Assembly (NCBI RefSeq): GCF_035582795.1
Contig: NC_134366.1
Coordinates: 1,376,501-1,440,500 of the forward strand
Reading direction: 5' to 3'
Source of the DNA: Mycteria americana
Lineage: Eukaryota > Chordata > Aves > Ciconiiformes > Ciconiidae
Length of the DNA stretch: 64,000 nt
Position 1 is the stretch's first letter, and each line of letters starts with the position of its first letter. Below the pieces are notes generated by a model. That model saw nothing but the letters and a program-made list of their open reading frames with translations. It searched no databases and had not been told where the DNA came from. The position numbers and the translations under genes are program-made. This document shows, in pieces, positions 1 to 12,010 of this stretch.

Positions 1-398
1 CAACACTGCAATGGCAGCTACGGTTCGCAGTGCCCGACTGCATTCGCACCTTGCCTGAGGTCTCGTGTTCTAGTGCTGCCGACCGCTGCTGGTGGCTTCT
101 CTGATGGTATCTCCTGTTAATCATCTCTGGCTTGTGTCCTTACAAACACCTGTAGGAGTTGTCCAGCCTGACCCGTGGAGGTATTTTCTGGCCAAAGTTA
201 GGGTGGGAGCAAGACGTTCTCATGTAGCAGTAAGTATCCTGAGAGCTCTGTGTGACCAAGATATTGCTGAGGCTCCAGGGGTATAGAGCAGAACAGGAGC
301 AACCTTCTCCCCAGCCAATACGCCTGGCAAAGGTGAGCGGGTTAACGCGTTTGAAACTTAGCTCTGCATCCATTTCGGTTTGTAAGTCTTCTGCTGTT
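1..398. other. No recognised gene
   Basis: I see no credible splice-bounded coding segment, RNA gene or repeat here. The open frames are short and overlap on both strands. It is probably the flank or first intron of CCM2. Confidence 0.4.
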
Positions 399-880
399 AG
401 AATCATAGAAAGGTTTGGGTGGGGAGGGACCTTTCCAGGTCACCCAGTCCAACCCCCTGCCATGAGCAGGGACATCTTCAACTGGATCAGGTTGCTCAGA
501 GCCCCATCCAACCTGACCTTGAATGTGTCCAGGGTTGGGGCATCTCCCACCTCTCTGGGCAACCTGGGCCAGTGTCTCACACCCTCAGCGTAAAAAAAAC
601 TTCTTCCTTAGATCTAGTCTGAATCTCCCCTCTTTTGGTTTAAAACCATTCCCCCTTGTCCTACCACAACAGACCCTGCTAAAAAGTCTGTCCCCGTCTC
701 TCTTAGAAGCCCCCTTTAAGTACTGGCAAGCTGCTATAAGGTCTCCCGGGAGCCTTCTCTTCTCCAGGCTGAACAACCCCAGCTCTCTCAGCCTGTCCTC
801 ACAGCAGAGGTGTTCCAGCCCTCTGATCATGAGGTTTTGGGTGACTTTATTCCATTTCTGTTCTTTCCAAAGAAGCTTCA
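399..880 (-). mobile_element. CR1 LINE fragment, 3' end, reverse orientation
   Basis: On the + strand the stretch opens with the reverse complement of the CR1 tail (AATCATAGAAAGGTTTGGGT) and runs through the standard antisense text of the CR1 reverse-transcriptase C-terminus. The minus strand reads in pieces resembling the CR1 ORF2 end, with motifs such as [15 protein letters not shown]. It is truncated at its 5' end and broken by stops, so it is a dead insertion. It belongs to the same subfamily as the copies at 20094-20320 and 54715-55340, which share the 'cccagtccaaccccctgcc' segment. Confidence 0.93.
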
Positions 881-3800
881 TGATCCTCCTCACCTCCAAA
901 TCTGAGAATGTTACCTGGTTATTGCATGTCTCCGTGCTGTGGTGTACCTGTGTCCAGAGCAGTACCTCCAGCGGAGAAGCACAAGCTTCTGACCGAGGCG
1001 GTAGATCTCAGCGAGCAGCTTGGCACTGTCAGCCGTTAGGAGAGAGGCGATGACAGGCTGACGGCATCGCAAGATGTGCTGCAGGCACTGTCCGTGGCAG
1101 CCTGGCAGATCCCCTCTGTGAGTCTGGCAGAGCTTTGGAACTGCTCAACGGGCTGAGCCAGAAGTGGGATTTAAACCAGGAGACTCTGGATGAAGAAGGA
1201 GCTTGAGGGCACTCGCTCGGTCTGCTTGCAGAGCTTGTGTACCCATTTCTGATGGGAGATGAAAGGATGGGAGTCAGGCACTCTGCACTTGCTTTATAAA
1301 GAGCGTATTTCTGCAGGCTGAAGCGTGCAGCGTGGGGCTGCCCTTTCCTCCTCGCCAGGAATCGGGAGGCTCGGTGCTGATGGGACCAGCCCAGACACTG
1401 GTGCAGGACTTCACAGGCGGTGCGGGGAGCCTGACGTATGGATTTTTGACTTCTTTTACATTCTTGATCTCAAACTACAGCTGCTTCCTGCCTTAATCTT
1501 TATTTTGATGCTTTGCTTTTAAGACACTAAGATTTCCCCAGAGGCAAGGCAGGATAACCAAAATTCACCGCATCAGCTCTGTTGGTATTTCCAAGGGAAG
1601 ATGAGCTGCTGTAAAATCACCACAGCAGCACCGGCCATCCTGGTGTCACTGACTGTCTTATGGTGCCTTAAGGATGGGTAAAAGCAGAACTAGGGCATGA
1701 AATAAATAGGATTAATTATGCTCTGTAGCGTAAGGGGAGCTCCTGTGATTTCCTTAACGCAGCTCTTGGTTCTGGGTGGCTGAACTAGGTGGTGAAATGG
1801 GAGGTCTGGGTCTGACCCGTAGCAGGCTGGAAGCAGCTGCTCTCTCAGGTGGGTCAGCCTGTGTGTTTACTGGGCAGAGAGCACTGTAAATTAAAAAAAA
1901 AAAAAAATCTGAAATAAATGAACTTTTTTGGCAGGAAAGCAGTAAAAGGATTTATGGAAACTGATGAAACTGCCAAGCTAATTGCCGAAGCCAGAGCATG
2001 CAGAGCACGAAGGTCAGAGCCCGGCTGACCCTGCGGGCTGTGCGTAATGAGAGCTCATACTTCCCCCTCTGCAACTGAATTCCTCTGGGCAGGAATACCA
2101 ATGGTAAAAGGATTCCTAAATCGCTGGTTTCTCAAACTCTTGGCAAAATTTTAAGTAAATAAATATTCTTGAGCGGTTGGCTCCTAGCAGAGGAAATGTC
2201 AGGAGCCAGACTGAGCGGTGGTGAAGTCGTAGGCTCTGGCTGTGGCCAGCTCAGGAGCTTTTGCTGTCTTACACGTGTGCCCGAGGTCAGGAAGCCTTGC
2301 CCTGCCTGAACCATCAGCATCCTTCAGGTATCGCCTCACCTCGGCTAGAGCCAGCCGCCCGATCCTGCTCCTCCGGAGGGGAACAGCCACGGATGCAGTT
2401 GCAGAGAGTTTTCGGCTGCAGCTGAGCCAGACAAAGGCTCTTGCCCTGGCTTCTGACCTTCACCTCCCTGCTTCCCATCCGCCAGCCTGTGTGGGTCCTT
2501 ACAGAGTCTGTCAAGCTTTCTTAGCATAAAAACCTCTGAATTTTGGTCTGTGCTGGTTTGCTTTGCTTCCTAACCTGGTTCTGGCCGTTACATGTGCAGC
2601 TATGCCGGTATCAGAGCGGGGTGAACCCCAGGGGAGGGTGGGTTGGGGCAGTACCCCCTTAACTTGTCACCTACCCTCCAGAAATGTACGATCGTGTCCC
2701 TGAGAGCTGTTGTCTTGCGGCATGACTCCTCTCTGGTTCATTTCCAAACAGCTCAGGGGGTTTGTGCCAGCGGCACTTTCCGTGTCTGTGCTCGCTGGAT
2801 GGCTAAACCCACATGGGGACTGCACGGGAGCCCAGCCAGGCGAGGATGTAGGGAATATCTGGTAAGCCTAGATCTTCAGAAGAGAGATTAGAGACTTCTT
2901 GAAATGCCTCTGCAAATTTAGTTTGACTTGCATAAAATTCTGCTCTACTTTATCCTGTTTTACTGGCTTTGACACCATTCAGAGACTTAAAAGCAGTGTT
3001 TTCCATAAAGCCTTTAAATTCTTTGCTTAGTCGTGTCTGACTCGTGTGTGTCTGCAGGCTTGGTCACCAGCCTTTTCATGGGCTTCTCTCTGTCTCCTGA
3101 CGTACTTTTTTTGTGTTTACCTAGCCAGAAGCATAATACCAAACCCTTCTAGCGTTGATGCAGTAGAAGTTCACCAAGCAGACTTTCCTTAACTGAAACG
3201 AATATACTAAGCTCTAAAAACCGACGCAGAAAGTGGACTTCATGCTGCTAGATGTGGGCAGCGGGCTAAGAGAACTTCAGGGCTTCCCCGCTTTTGTTTT
3301 GTAACTTTGTTAGGTTAGTAAAGTAATTTCTTTATTACAAAAAGGAAACGGCCACCTTTCCTGGTTTATTTTGAGGTGTGAAGCCTCTTTTGAGAGCAGC
3401 TTGCACGAGAAGCAGGAAATATGGAAAATCTCCAGAGCCTGGCTGAGCTAATGTGAAGAGCTGGCGGTGGTGGGGACGCTGCCTTCGTGACCCACCGTCC
3501 CAAGTGGGACCGTTGGGTCATGCCCGTCACTGCCTCTTCGGAGGAGGAGCAGGGCTTTGAGGACCTCAGCCATGGGCTGGAAGGAGATGACCCAGTCCGT
3601 CCCCTCTTGCACTGGAGGGTAGTCGCTGAGCCGTGTTCCTCTGATGTTGCTGGTGGGGATTGAAGGGGCCCCGCTGCTAAAGCAGAGCTGGGGGGTTACT
3701 TGCCAAAGCACTTTTCCCGTGACCTCTCCTTGGAAGTATTTTCCAGCTGCTGATTAGTCATGTTGCTCTTAGGTGGGAGCGTTCGGGGCTCCACATCCTT

Positions 3801-6800
3801 TTCTTGCAGGAACCGAAAGCCAAAGCCTCGTTAGCGCTGCACTAGAGGGATTAATTAGTAATGTCAGGGTATCTGTGTAGCTCAGGGCTGCCCGTGCAAG
3901 CCAGGAAGGGCTTTAGGGCAACGTGGGTTTGTACACAGCCTGGAGAGAGCCAAAGGCCTGTCTTCTGCTGAGGCATCATGAAGACCTGGGTTAGAGCAGT
4001 GTGGGCTGGGGAAGGAGACGTGTGGCTACTGGGGATGAGACCCAGCACTGGAAAGAGGTTTTGGGGGGTGAGGGACACCAGGCCGTGGCTGCTGGCGGAG
4101 GTCAGGAGCTGAACACAGCTCAACAAACAGAGCTTGCGTTCCGTTATGAAATGCTGCTACCATCACAGACCCCCCCCCTTTTTTTTTTAAGCTCCCGTGT
4201 GTGTTGGTAGGTCTGTAGCTGGGGAAGCGTGGTGTGCCTGGGTGAACAGCACACTAGACGGGAGGCAAAATAGGAGGGGGTTGAGGAATTGGTTGCAATG
4301 CTGAGCTTTCAGCGTTGGAAGTCACCTGAGATGACTTGCCCTGGTCTGGCAGCTCGGTCTAATCCCTTTCTTCTCCCCCCGCCGGGCGTGACAACCTGCT
4401 GGGGATGGGTCTGAGAGGCGTGTTTCTGTGGATCTTCTTGTTAAAGAAGGTGGCAGAGCTGGTGAAGCCAGGAACTTAAGTGGGATGAGTGCGGTGTGTC
4501 GGCCAAAAGCTTTGTTTGGTGGGGAAGGAGTAGTCTTCTACACCCAGGCTAAAGATAAGCTTGCTCTAGGTGTTGCAGGAGATGCCAGGATGGCTGGGCT
4601 GGCATGGTGGCTATATTCCATATCTTGTAAAAATCAGTGGCTCTTTGAGAAGAGTCTGAGAAGCCATTAATCTTGTGATGTAGTGGCTTAAAATACTGTC
4701 AGGTTTGGCAGGGTGTGCCTGCCTGGATGTTCTGCATAGCCTGGCCATGCAGAAGGAGCTGGTACATATTAAGAGGACAAGGAAGAACGTAATCAGTAAA
4801 AGCTGGATTTGCCAAGTCCTCTTTAAAGATGCCATGAAATCTTGGGCCTCTGACATGAAAGAAAAAAAGCTGAGGTGCCTCCCTGTGGGTAAAAGCTTTT
4901 TGTTCTTTACTGCTAGGAAAAAAACGCGACCTGTCTGGACCATGCTTGTTTCCATCCAAGGCAGACGAGCTGCCTGCCTCAGCTCCGATGGGATTGCCTG
5001 GCTGTGTGGGTCCGGACATGCTGCAAGCTGCTTTTTGGAAGGCTTTAAATAAAGCTGGCGTTGCCCTTGAAGGTGGAACAGTGCTGGATTTAGGGGAGCA
5101 GCTCTGCCCTCTGCTTTCGGGGAGCTGGGTGTCACCTCGGGAGATGTTCCTTGCGGGGTCTGCCTAGGTCTGGTGCTCGGTTACAACAGGGAAACCGGTG
5201 CCACTGCCTCTTCAGCTGGCTTCGTTCATGGAAAACACTGGCTGAGAGATCTTTGTGCACAGGAGGAGATTGGGTTCGGGAGGAGGTAGTTGTAGGGTGT
5301 CTTAAAATAGCTTGGGAAGTCATCCCTGAGCTATGTGGACACAAATCCAAGTCACCCTGTGCTAGACTCCTCTGTTCTCCTCTGTGAGTTCCCCACGTCC
5401 TCAATGCGACTAAAGGGACATATCCTGAGCAAGTGATCCGGAGAACCTGTTCTTGAGCGGGCTGCCCAAAATAACGATCCTTGGATAGCTTTTCCTGAAG
5501 GTATGTAGGTATTAACCCACCACCCTTTAGCTGCACAGCTTAACACAGCAGCCAAGCAGGGAGGCAGTGGGCTGGGCACCTCCACGGGCTTCCTCAAGCG
5601 GCTCCCATGTGGAGAAGCAGCTCAGGGTTCTTCTCCCGCAGCTGACTCCCTGGCCACCGGCAGCATCAGTCCACCAGCCTCCGCGCCTGGTACGTGCCTG
5701 GATGAGCTGCCGGGCAAAGGCTGGCTTGCAGCGTCTGATTGCGGAGAGGTCTTTCGCTGCGTGGGCATTGCAAACCACCTTTTCTCTAAGGGCTCCCGAA
5801 GGAGCTGATGCTACCGTTGCATCCTTTGTTTTTACGGGAAGGGAAAATGGAGATTGCCTCGTGCCCCCAGCGCTACGCGCAGTCTGCGTCCCGGGAAGGA
5901 CAGAAAGGCTTGAAGGTGCATAAGCTGCAAGCCTGCATTCTGAATGCAGGGATTTGGGCTCCTTGGACTGATGAAAATGAATAGCAACACATCCCAGAGA
6001 ACACGCTAAAACAAACCAGACCCTATTTCCTACTGCCAGAAACCTCCGCAGATGCTTTATCTGACAGTCTAGACAAAAACCCGTCAGGCACTTTGGCTAC
6101 AGCAAGTCAACGCGAAGGTTATTTCCCTGGGAAACGATCCTCCCAGCAGCCAGCCGTGAACTACACGATTACAGGTCTGGCTGTTTCACCTTCCCTCTTT
6201 CAGTATGCAAAGCGTGGGAACAACCTGAAAACTGGAACTGAAGTGGCTGTGCTGGAGGACGGGCCTCCGGCTTGGTCGGGCACGGGGGAGCTTAGACGTT
6301 CCCATGGCCGCTGCTTCTTTCGCTTCCCCAGCTCCTAGGTCTTTGGGCTTGGAGCGGTCGGCATTACCAAACGCTGCTTTTGTGCGCTGCATCGAGGCTA
6401 AGCAGTCTTTTAGTTACCTTGATGAAGAGTTGTGCGGCTTTTCTAGACTGTACAAGAGTAAAGCCTTGTGTCAAACGCTCTAGAGCTTTGGGATGAACAC
6501 GTTATCTGCTTCCAGCTGCTGTAACAAGAGTGTACTTTGCCAGCGTAGCTCGGGACAGACCTCTGCAGGCTTTCTGTGTTGATGTGGATGCTGTTTGCAG
6601 CCATACAACTTGGACTGTCCTGCCCAAAAACCTCAATCCTACGATCCTCAGTCTCAAAACTTCTTTCCTTGATGGTGGTGTCATCTACTCTGACATCCCT
6701 CTTCCCAGAAACCTCACTTTTGTGTTCACCTGTGCTGCAAATTCTTGTAAAGTGAATCCACTGCCTTGGCTGTCTGTGGAAGATGCCAAAAGGTTGCGCG

Positions 6801-8108
6801 CTCTATTTTTAGGCCAAAAACTTCTTGGACGCTTTCCTCGTTGTCTGTGGAACCAAAGCTATAAGCTTTACTGGGGTCTGGGGTGGCCTACAAGTGGGAG
6901 GAGACCTCAGATGAAAAACACCAGTAAGCCAGAACTTCCCCTTGTCTGTGGCTGCCTAGAGGCAGTGTCTGTTTGCCCACGTCCTGCTGCCTGCCTCCCC
7001 GTGGTGGCCATCCACCTCCTGGACCTGGGTATTGATCTCTTCCACATGGGTGGCCTTCACCTCTGCTTCTGAGGCTGGAAGAGGCAGCTGGGCTGGGGAA
7101 TGTGGTCTTCCCATCCTTAAAATCATCCCTGCAGCCGGCAGAGTCCTGGGAACACCGGGAAGCGGGATGACACACGTGGTCTTGGGGGGGTGGTTGTACC
7201 GAAGCGTTGACTGATGTTGACGGATCTCTGGAAGAATCGTCTACGTGGACGAAGGACCGTGAGTAACGGCACTGCTCTGGGAAGGCCCATGGACCACAAA
7301 CCTGCGCCGTGCTCGTGGGAGCTGGGACGATGCCGGCGCTGAACACGTGGAGGAGGAGCAGAAGCTCTTTGGGAGCTCTGCCTAGGAGTGACCCGCGCAG
7401 AGCCGGGAGCTCGGGGGGCTCAGCTCCTTGAGCACCCTTTAATACACAAATTAAAATGGCTGCATTACTCCTGGCTGCTTCCACGACCTCGTTCACCGTG
7501 TGGCTGCGTGACCGGCTGGACCGGCACAGCCGAGGGAGGCACAGAAATGGTGGGAGCTGGGAGAGACCTGGAGCTGCTTCTGATGCTGGAAAACCCCGAG
7601 TCTTTGGGTGCTTTGGGGAGGGACACATGGCAGCCTCCTCCTTTGGGGGTTTGTTTGTGTGAAGCTCCAACTTCAGCGTGACTCTAGAAGCTGGACTTAA
7701 GGAGAAGACCCTGGAGGTTTAGTTTTGGACAGAGAAAAAGCTTAGGGATGTGAAGCAAACGTTAAACTCGGAAAGAAGGCGAGCGTTCAAAATCCTCTAG
7801 TTCTGATACCTTGGATAGAAATGCGTCCGGCACATCGGGGGATCGCTCCTCTGCGCCTTGCTTGTAAATAGGGTACTAGATCTAAAGGTTCACTTCTTGG
7901 CATAAATAAATGTTTATCTTGCAAGCAGCTGATGTTAATAATACTGAGTAGAAGAGGGCTTAATGCATGAACCGAAATAATCTCGTGTCCTGTGTTACTG
8001 GCAGTATGTGCAGCTGAAAACTGGGAAAATAGGGAAAGGAGAACAGGGCAAGCGAGCTTCCTTCCTCCTCCTCACCTCACTTCTCTGCACTCACCTGTGT
8101 GTAACTGG
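881..8108. other. No recognised gene; probable CCM2 intron 1 or upstream flank
   Basis: This 7 kb has moderate GC, frequent stops in all frames and no CpG island. It contains a poly-A run near 1890-1905. One 25-codon open segment at 962-1038 is noted in the findings. No exon of a known neighbour could be recognised. Confidence 0.4.
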
Positions 8109-8166
8109 TATCACAGAATCGTTTAGGTTGGAAAAGACCTTTAAGTTCATCGAGTCCAACCATATT
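8109..8166 (-). mobile_element. CR1 LINE 3' tail fragment
   Basis: About 58 bp reading 'cacagaatcgtttaggttgg' and onward, the antisense text of the last bases of a CR1 element. Only the 3' tip survives, as is usual for heavily 5'-truncated CR1 copies. Confidence 0.85.
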
Positions 8167-11100
8167 CCTCCAGGAAAGGGGAGGACATCGCATCCCGAGG
8201 AATTGGCTGGAGCCGGGGAAGCTGGTAAGCTCGTGGTGCCGGCAGAAGGCTGTTTCCCACCGCTAAGACCCTTCAATATCAACGTATGTTGGAGGGGGAG
8301 AGGCAGTGAGGATGTGCCGGGTCTGGATCACCTGGGCAAGAAGGCATCAGTTTCTCATCTCTTGTCCACAGGGCTTAAATTTATCTTAGAATTTAAGCTG
8401 GGCTTAAGTTCTGTCTGGTCCTGCAGATGTGGATTCCTGAAATCAGGAAGGGAGGCAACAAGAGATTAAATCAAGCCCGTGAGCTGTTATTTCATGAGCT
8501 GCTCAGACTGCAATATGGAACAGCCTGGGCTAAAGCCTAGCTTAGGAACTACTCCTCTTAGAGGAGGATGATGATTTAGTCGGAGGCTGTATGGATGCCT
8601 TCCTGTCCCTCTTGCCGAGGGAGCCGCTTGCTCGGAGGATCCACTGCAAACTGCTAAGCTGAGTCAAGGTAAACCTCCCGCGCGTCTCTGCCTCCGGCCT
8701 CTTGCTCCAGATGCGTCAGCTCAGCCTCGCTCGGCTGCGCACCCGGAGATGAAAGCCGTGGGTGGAGGGCTGAGCCGGGTGGTAGGAATCTCTTCGGGAG
8801 GAGGAACAAGGCTCTGCTAAAAATAGCTGGGGAAAATTCCTTTCCTCTTGCCTTAGAGGAAAATCCTGTCGGGGAGGCTGGAGCCCGGCTTAGCTGGCAA
8901 GGCAGTCTGAAACGTGAAAACACGGAGCTGAGCCTTGTTTTGGAAGTGCGTTTTGTGCAACCGTTGCCTTTTGTCTTGAGCTGCTGCGTTGTTTGGGTTT
9001 TTTTAAGACTGACTTGCGTGCCGGTTCGCTGTTTTTAGGAAAATTGTGTTTCTACATTGCTTAGGTTTAATAATGTGTTTGTTTGAAGGAGCGGCTTTGA
9101 AATCAAACACAGTGTTTCTGGCTGAAATATGAAGATTTTACTTATTTCCTTCTGATACCACCGGTAAGTGTCAGCTCCGCATCAGCCTGCTGGGAGCTGG
9201 GGAGGAGTGAGAGGTCCCAGGGCCAGCGCTGGGCTCGCTCCTGTCTCTAATTCAGCCCAGTGGAGATGAAGCCAGGTCTTGTGGAGCCACGTGAGGACCT
9301 GGAGGGGCTGTCCCACCAGAAGACTGCTGGGCAGGATGGCAGGGACACCTCCAGAGGCTTCCCTACAAGCTGGTCAAAACGATCTCGGAGAGATCCATGT
9401 GCTGGCTGGGTCGGAGGAAAGCTGTCGGGGTTAGAAGGGGGATGGATGACTAACGTTGGCACAAACGGAGCTGGAAAACCGGGTGGGGTGAGGAGGGACG
9501 GTGACCTCGACCAAAGCCCCTCCTTCATGCTCTCACAAAGCTATTTTTACCTGGTGCTACAACGCAAGAGTTGCACGTTAGCCGTTCTGCAGGCAAGGCT
9601 GCCAGAGGTCTGGAGCCTCCTTGTCAAAGGAATTGAGCTTTATCCCTCTTCTCCTGACCGCCAGCACATCGGGTTGTGGTCTCAGGTGTTCAGCTCCTTA
9701 GGGAGAGGAGGGGACACCGCTACAACTGCCCTTTCTGATGGACAGCTTGCAGTAAGATCTTGCACTGGAGAAGCTGTGTGAAACGGAGATGCAGCCCCAT
9801 GCAAAGCCCCAACATCGCTGGCTCTGCCAGTCCCAGGAACAGAGCTGCCTAAGAAGGCTCTTCGCAAGACGTAGGAACAGCCGCAGGTCCCCCCGTGATC
9901 CTTTGCATCCTCCTTGCTTAGATGTTCCCTGGACTTCGGTATCTGGCTCAGGCATAGGTAGGTCCTCACCCAGGAGGCCGAAGTCTGCAGCAGCAACGGG
10001 GACTTCGCTGCCTGGATGGAGCGTTCTCTGCTCGCTTTGGAAATCACCGGAGAACCCTTCTGTACGTTGTTTCTCGCTCCACGTGCAGAGCCGTGGCTGG
10101 CAGGCGTCGGCAGAGCTCTGCACGGTGAGACGAAGCTGAGGACGCTTTGCAGTGCCCGAGCACCGCGTTCGGGTGCAGGCGTTGCAGATCCGGCTTCGAC
10201 GTCCTCCCAGTGCCAAGGGGAAGGGTCTGCGGCCGTGACCGTGGTTTTGCAGAGGGACAGGAGCTAGCAGAGGGTGGCATCCAGCCCTGCAACGCCTGCC
10301 CTCCTGCTCCCAGCCTTGGCAGCCGGCCCGCAGCTTTGGTCTTGATTAATTTTCGACTCCGTGCCTGGCATCGTTATCCAGAGCCCCCCCTCTTAAATCC
10401 TCGCTGTAGCGTTTCACTAAAGCTGATAAAAAGCTGAAGCTGTTCTTAGCTCTCGGCTTCAAAAAGGAATCCCTTGAATAACGGTTTGATCTAACATTTT
10501 AGCATCCAGATATCTTTGTGGGGAGGAGAGCGGCTGACCACACCGAAGCGGCTCTGCTGCAGCCATCTTGGCGTGCCAAGTTCAACGTTGAACCCGCAGC
10601 TGCCCTGTCTGGAGTTTCTCAAACCGAACGCTGACACACCCTCATCTCGCTACGCCTCCTGTGCAAATAAGTCCCCCAACGCCAGTTTACCACTTCATCA
10701 AATGCTTCCTGTTGACAAAAACTGGAGGAAAGTGGAATAAAAGGGCTTTGGGAAGATGTTGCCAGCCGGCATGCTGCGGCGGCGATGCTCTGAACCCCGC
10801 AGCGGGATGAGGAGGAAGCAGCAAGGGGCGCGTAATGGGAACAAGCACCGTGGGTGGCTTTCAGTCCAGATCCTCTGTGGAGCTTCGGGGGCTTCCCAAG
10901 CCGGCTCCGTGGCTCCTGGGGAGTTGCTGAGCTCTCCCTGTGTCTTTTTCCTTGGGGTGGTGGGGTCTGAATGGTGCATTTGGGGGTCCTGGGGTGGTGG
11001 GGACCATCCCACTTACTGAAAGCTGGCTTCCTACCGAGCATGCCAGCACCAAATAGCGTTCCGTAATGAAACCACCTCTGCAAAATTAAATGTGGAGAGG

Positions 11101-11690
11101 GTCCTGTTCCTTGGGCGGCACTGAAACACAGCCTAGCACCCCTGCTCAGAAACCCAGGGCTCCTGCTCGGGGCTGTGGCTACCAGCGGTGGGCTGGGTGC
11201 CACTGCTAGTCAAACAACTGGGAAACTGCTTGGCTTTGCTGTGTCATTGCTGAGCTGCTTGTGGAGCCTGGATTTTGGCTTGTGCTCAGATGTTTGGGTT
11301 GTAGAAGACTGCTGAGGGTGATCTCCTGAGCGGCTCAGCCCTCTGCGTAGCAAGACCATCCCCCTGCAAGTTCAAATATGTAGATGGCTTCTTTGGGGCA
11401 GAGCTTGAGTACTGGCCAAGTCAAAATAAACCGAATTACAGGGCCAGGATGATCTCGAAAAGGTCGCATCTACCCGAACGCCCGTAGCTGCTCCTGGTAC
11501 TTGGTTGAGTCCTCTTGCCTTGTTCTGGTCCAGGACCAGAGAAGGTCTTGGTGGTCAAGGTGAGCGTGAGCCAGCAGGATGCCCTCGTGGCAGGGATGGC
11601 CACCAGCCTTCTGGGCTGCCTGGGAGCAGGAGGTGATCCCCAGGAGCACTGGGCTCCCAGTACAAGAGATGGGGATATACTGGAGTGAGT
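8167..11690. other. No recognised gene
   Basis: I find no coding exon, RNA gene or tandem array here. The longest open frames (for example about 190 codons on the minus strand near 10.6-11.2 kb) lack flanking splice sites and conserved motifs. Confidence 0.4.
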
Positions 11691-12010
11691 TCAGCAGATG
11701 GTGAAGGGCCTGGAGCATCTCTCGTAGGAAGAAAGGCTGAGAGAGCTGGGACTGTTCAGCCTGGAGCAGAGGAGGCTCAGAGGGATTTTATTAATGTATA
11801 TGAACCCCTTACAGAGGGAGTGAAGAAAAGGGGGAGGATCCGGGCTCTTCCCGGTGTCAGGACAAGAAGCAACAGGCACAAATGGAAACACAGGGACTTA
11901 TATTCAAGCATAATAAACTTTCTTTAGTGTGAGGATGGTCAGACACTGGACAGGCTGCCCCGGAGGCCACAGGTTCTCCATCCTTGGAGATGCTCAAAGC
12001 CTGACTGCAC
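11691..12010 (+). mobile_element. CR1 LINE fragment, forward orientation
   Basis: The + strand reads the CR1 ORF2 end ('ggctgagagagctgggactg', then 'cctggagcagaggaggctca') and continues through the 'gtcaggacaagaagcaacag' block. The subfamily differs from the copies at 399 and 20094. It is interrupted by stops and internal change, and lacks a clear terminal tail. Confidence 0.9.

Noticed and set aside
1935-2014. Possible exon after 'ttttttggcag' (KAVKGFMETDETAKLIAEA-like text)
   Set aside because: It has a fair acceptor but no consensus donor, ends in a stop soon after, and matches no recognised neighbour gene.
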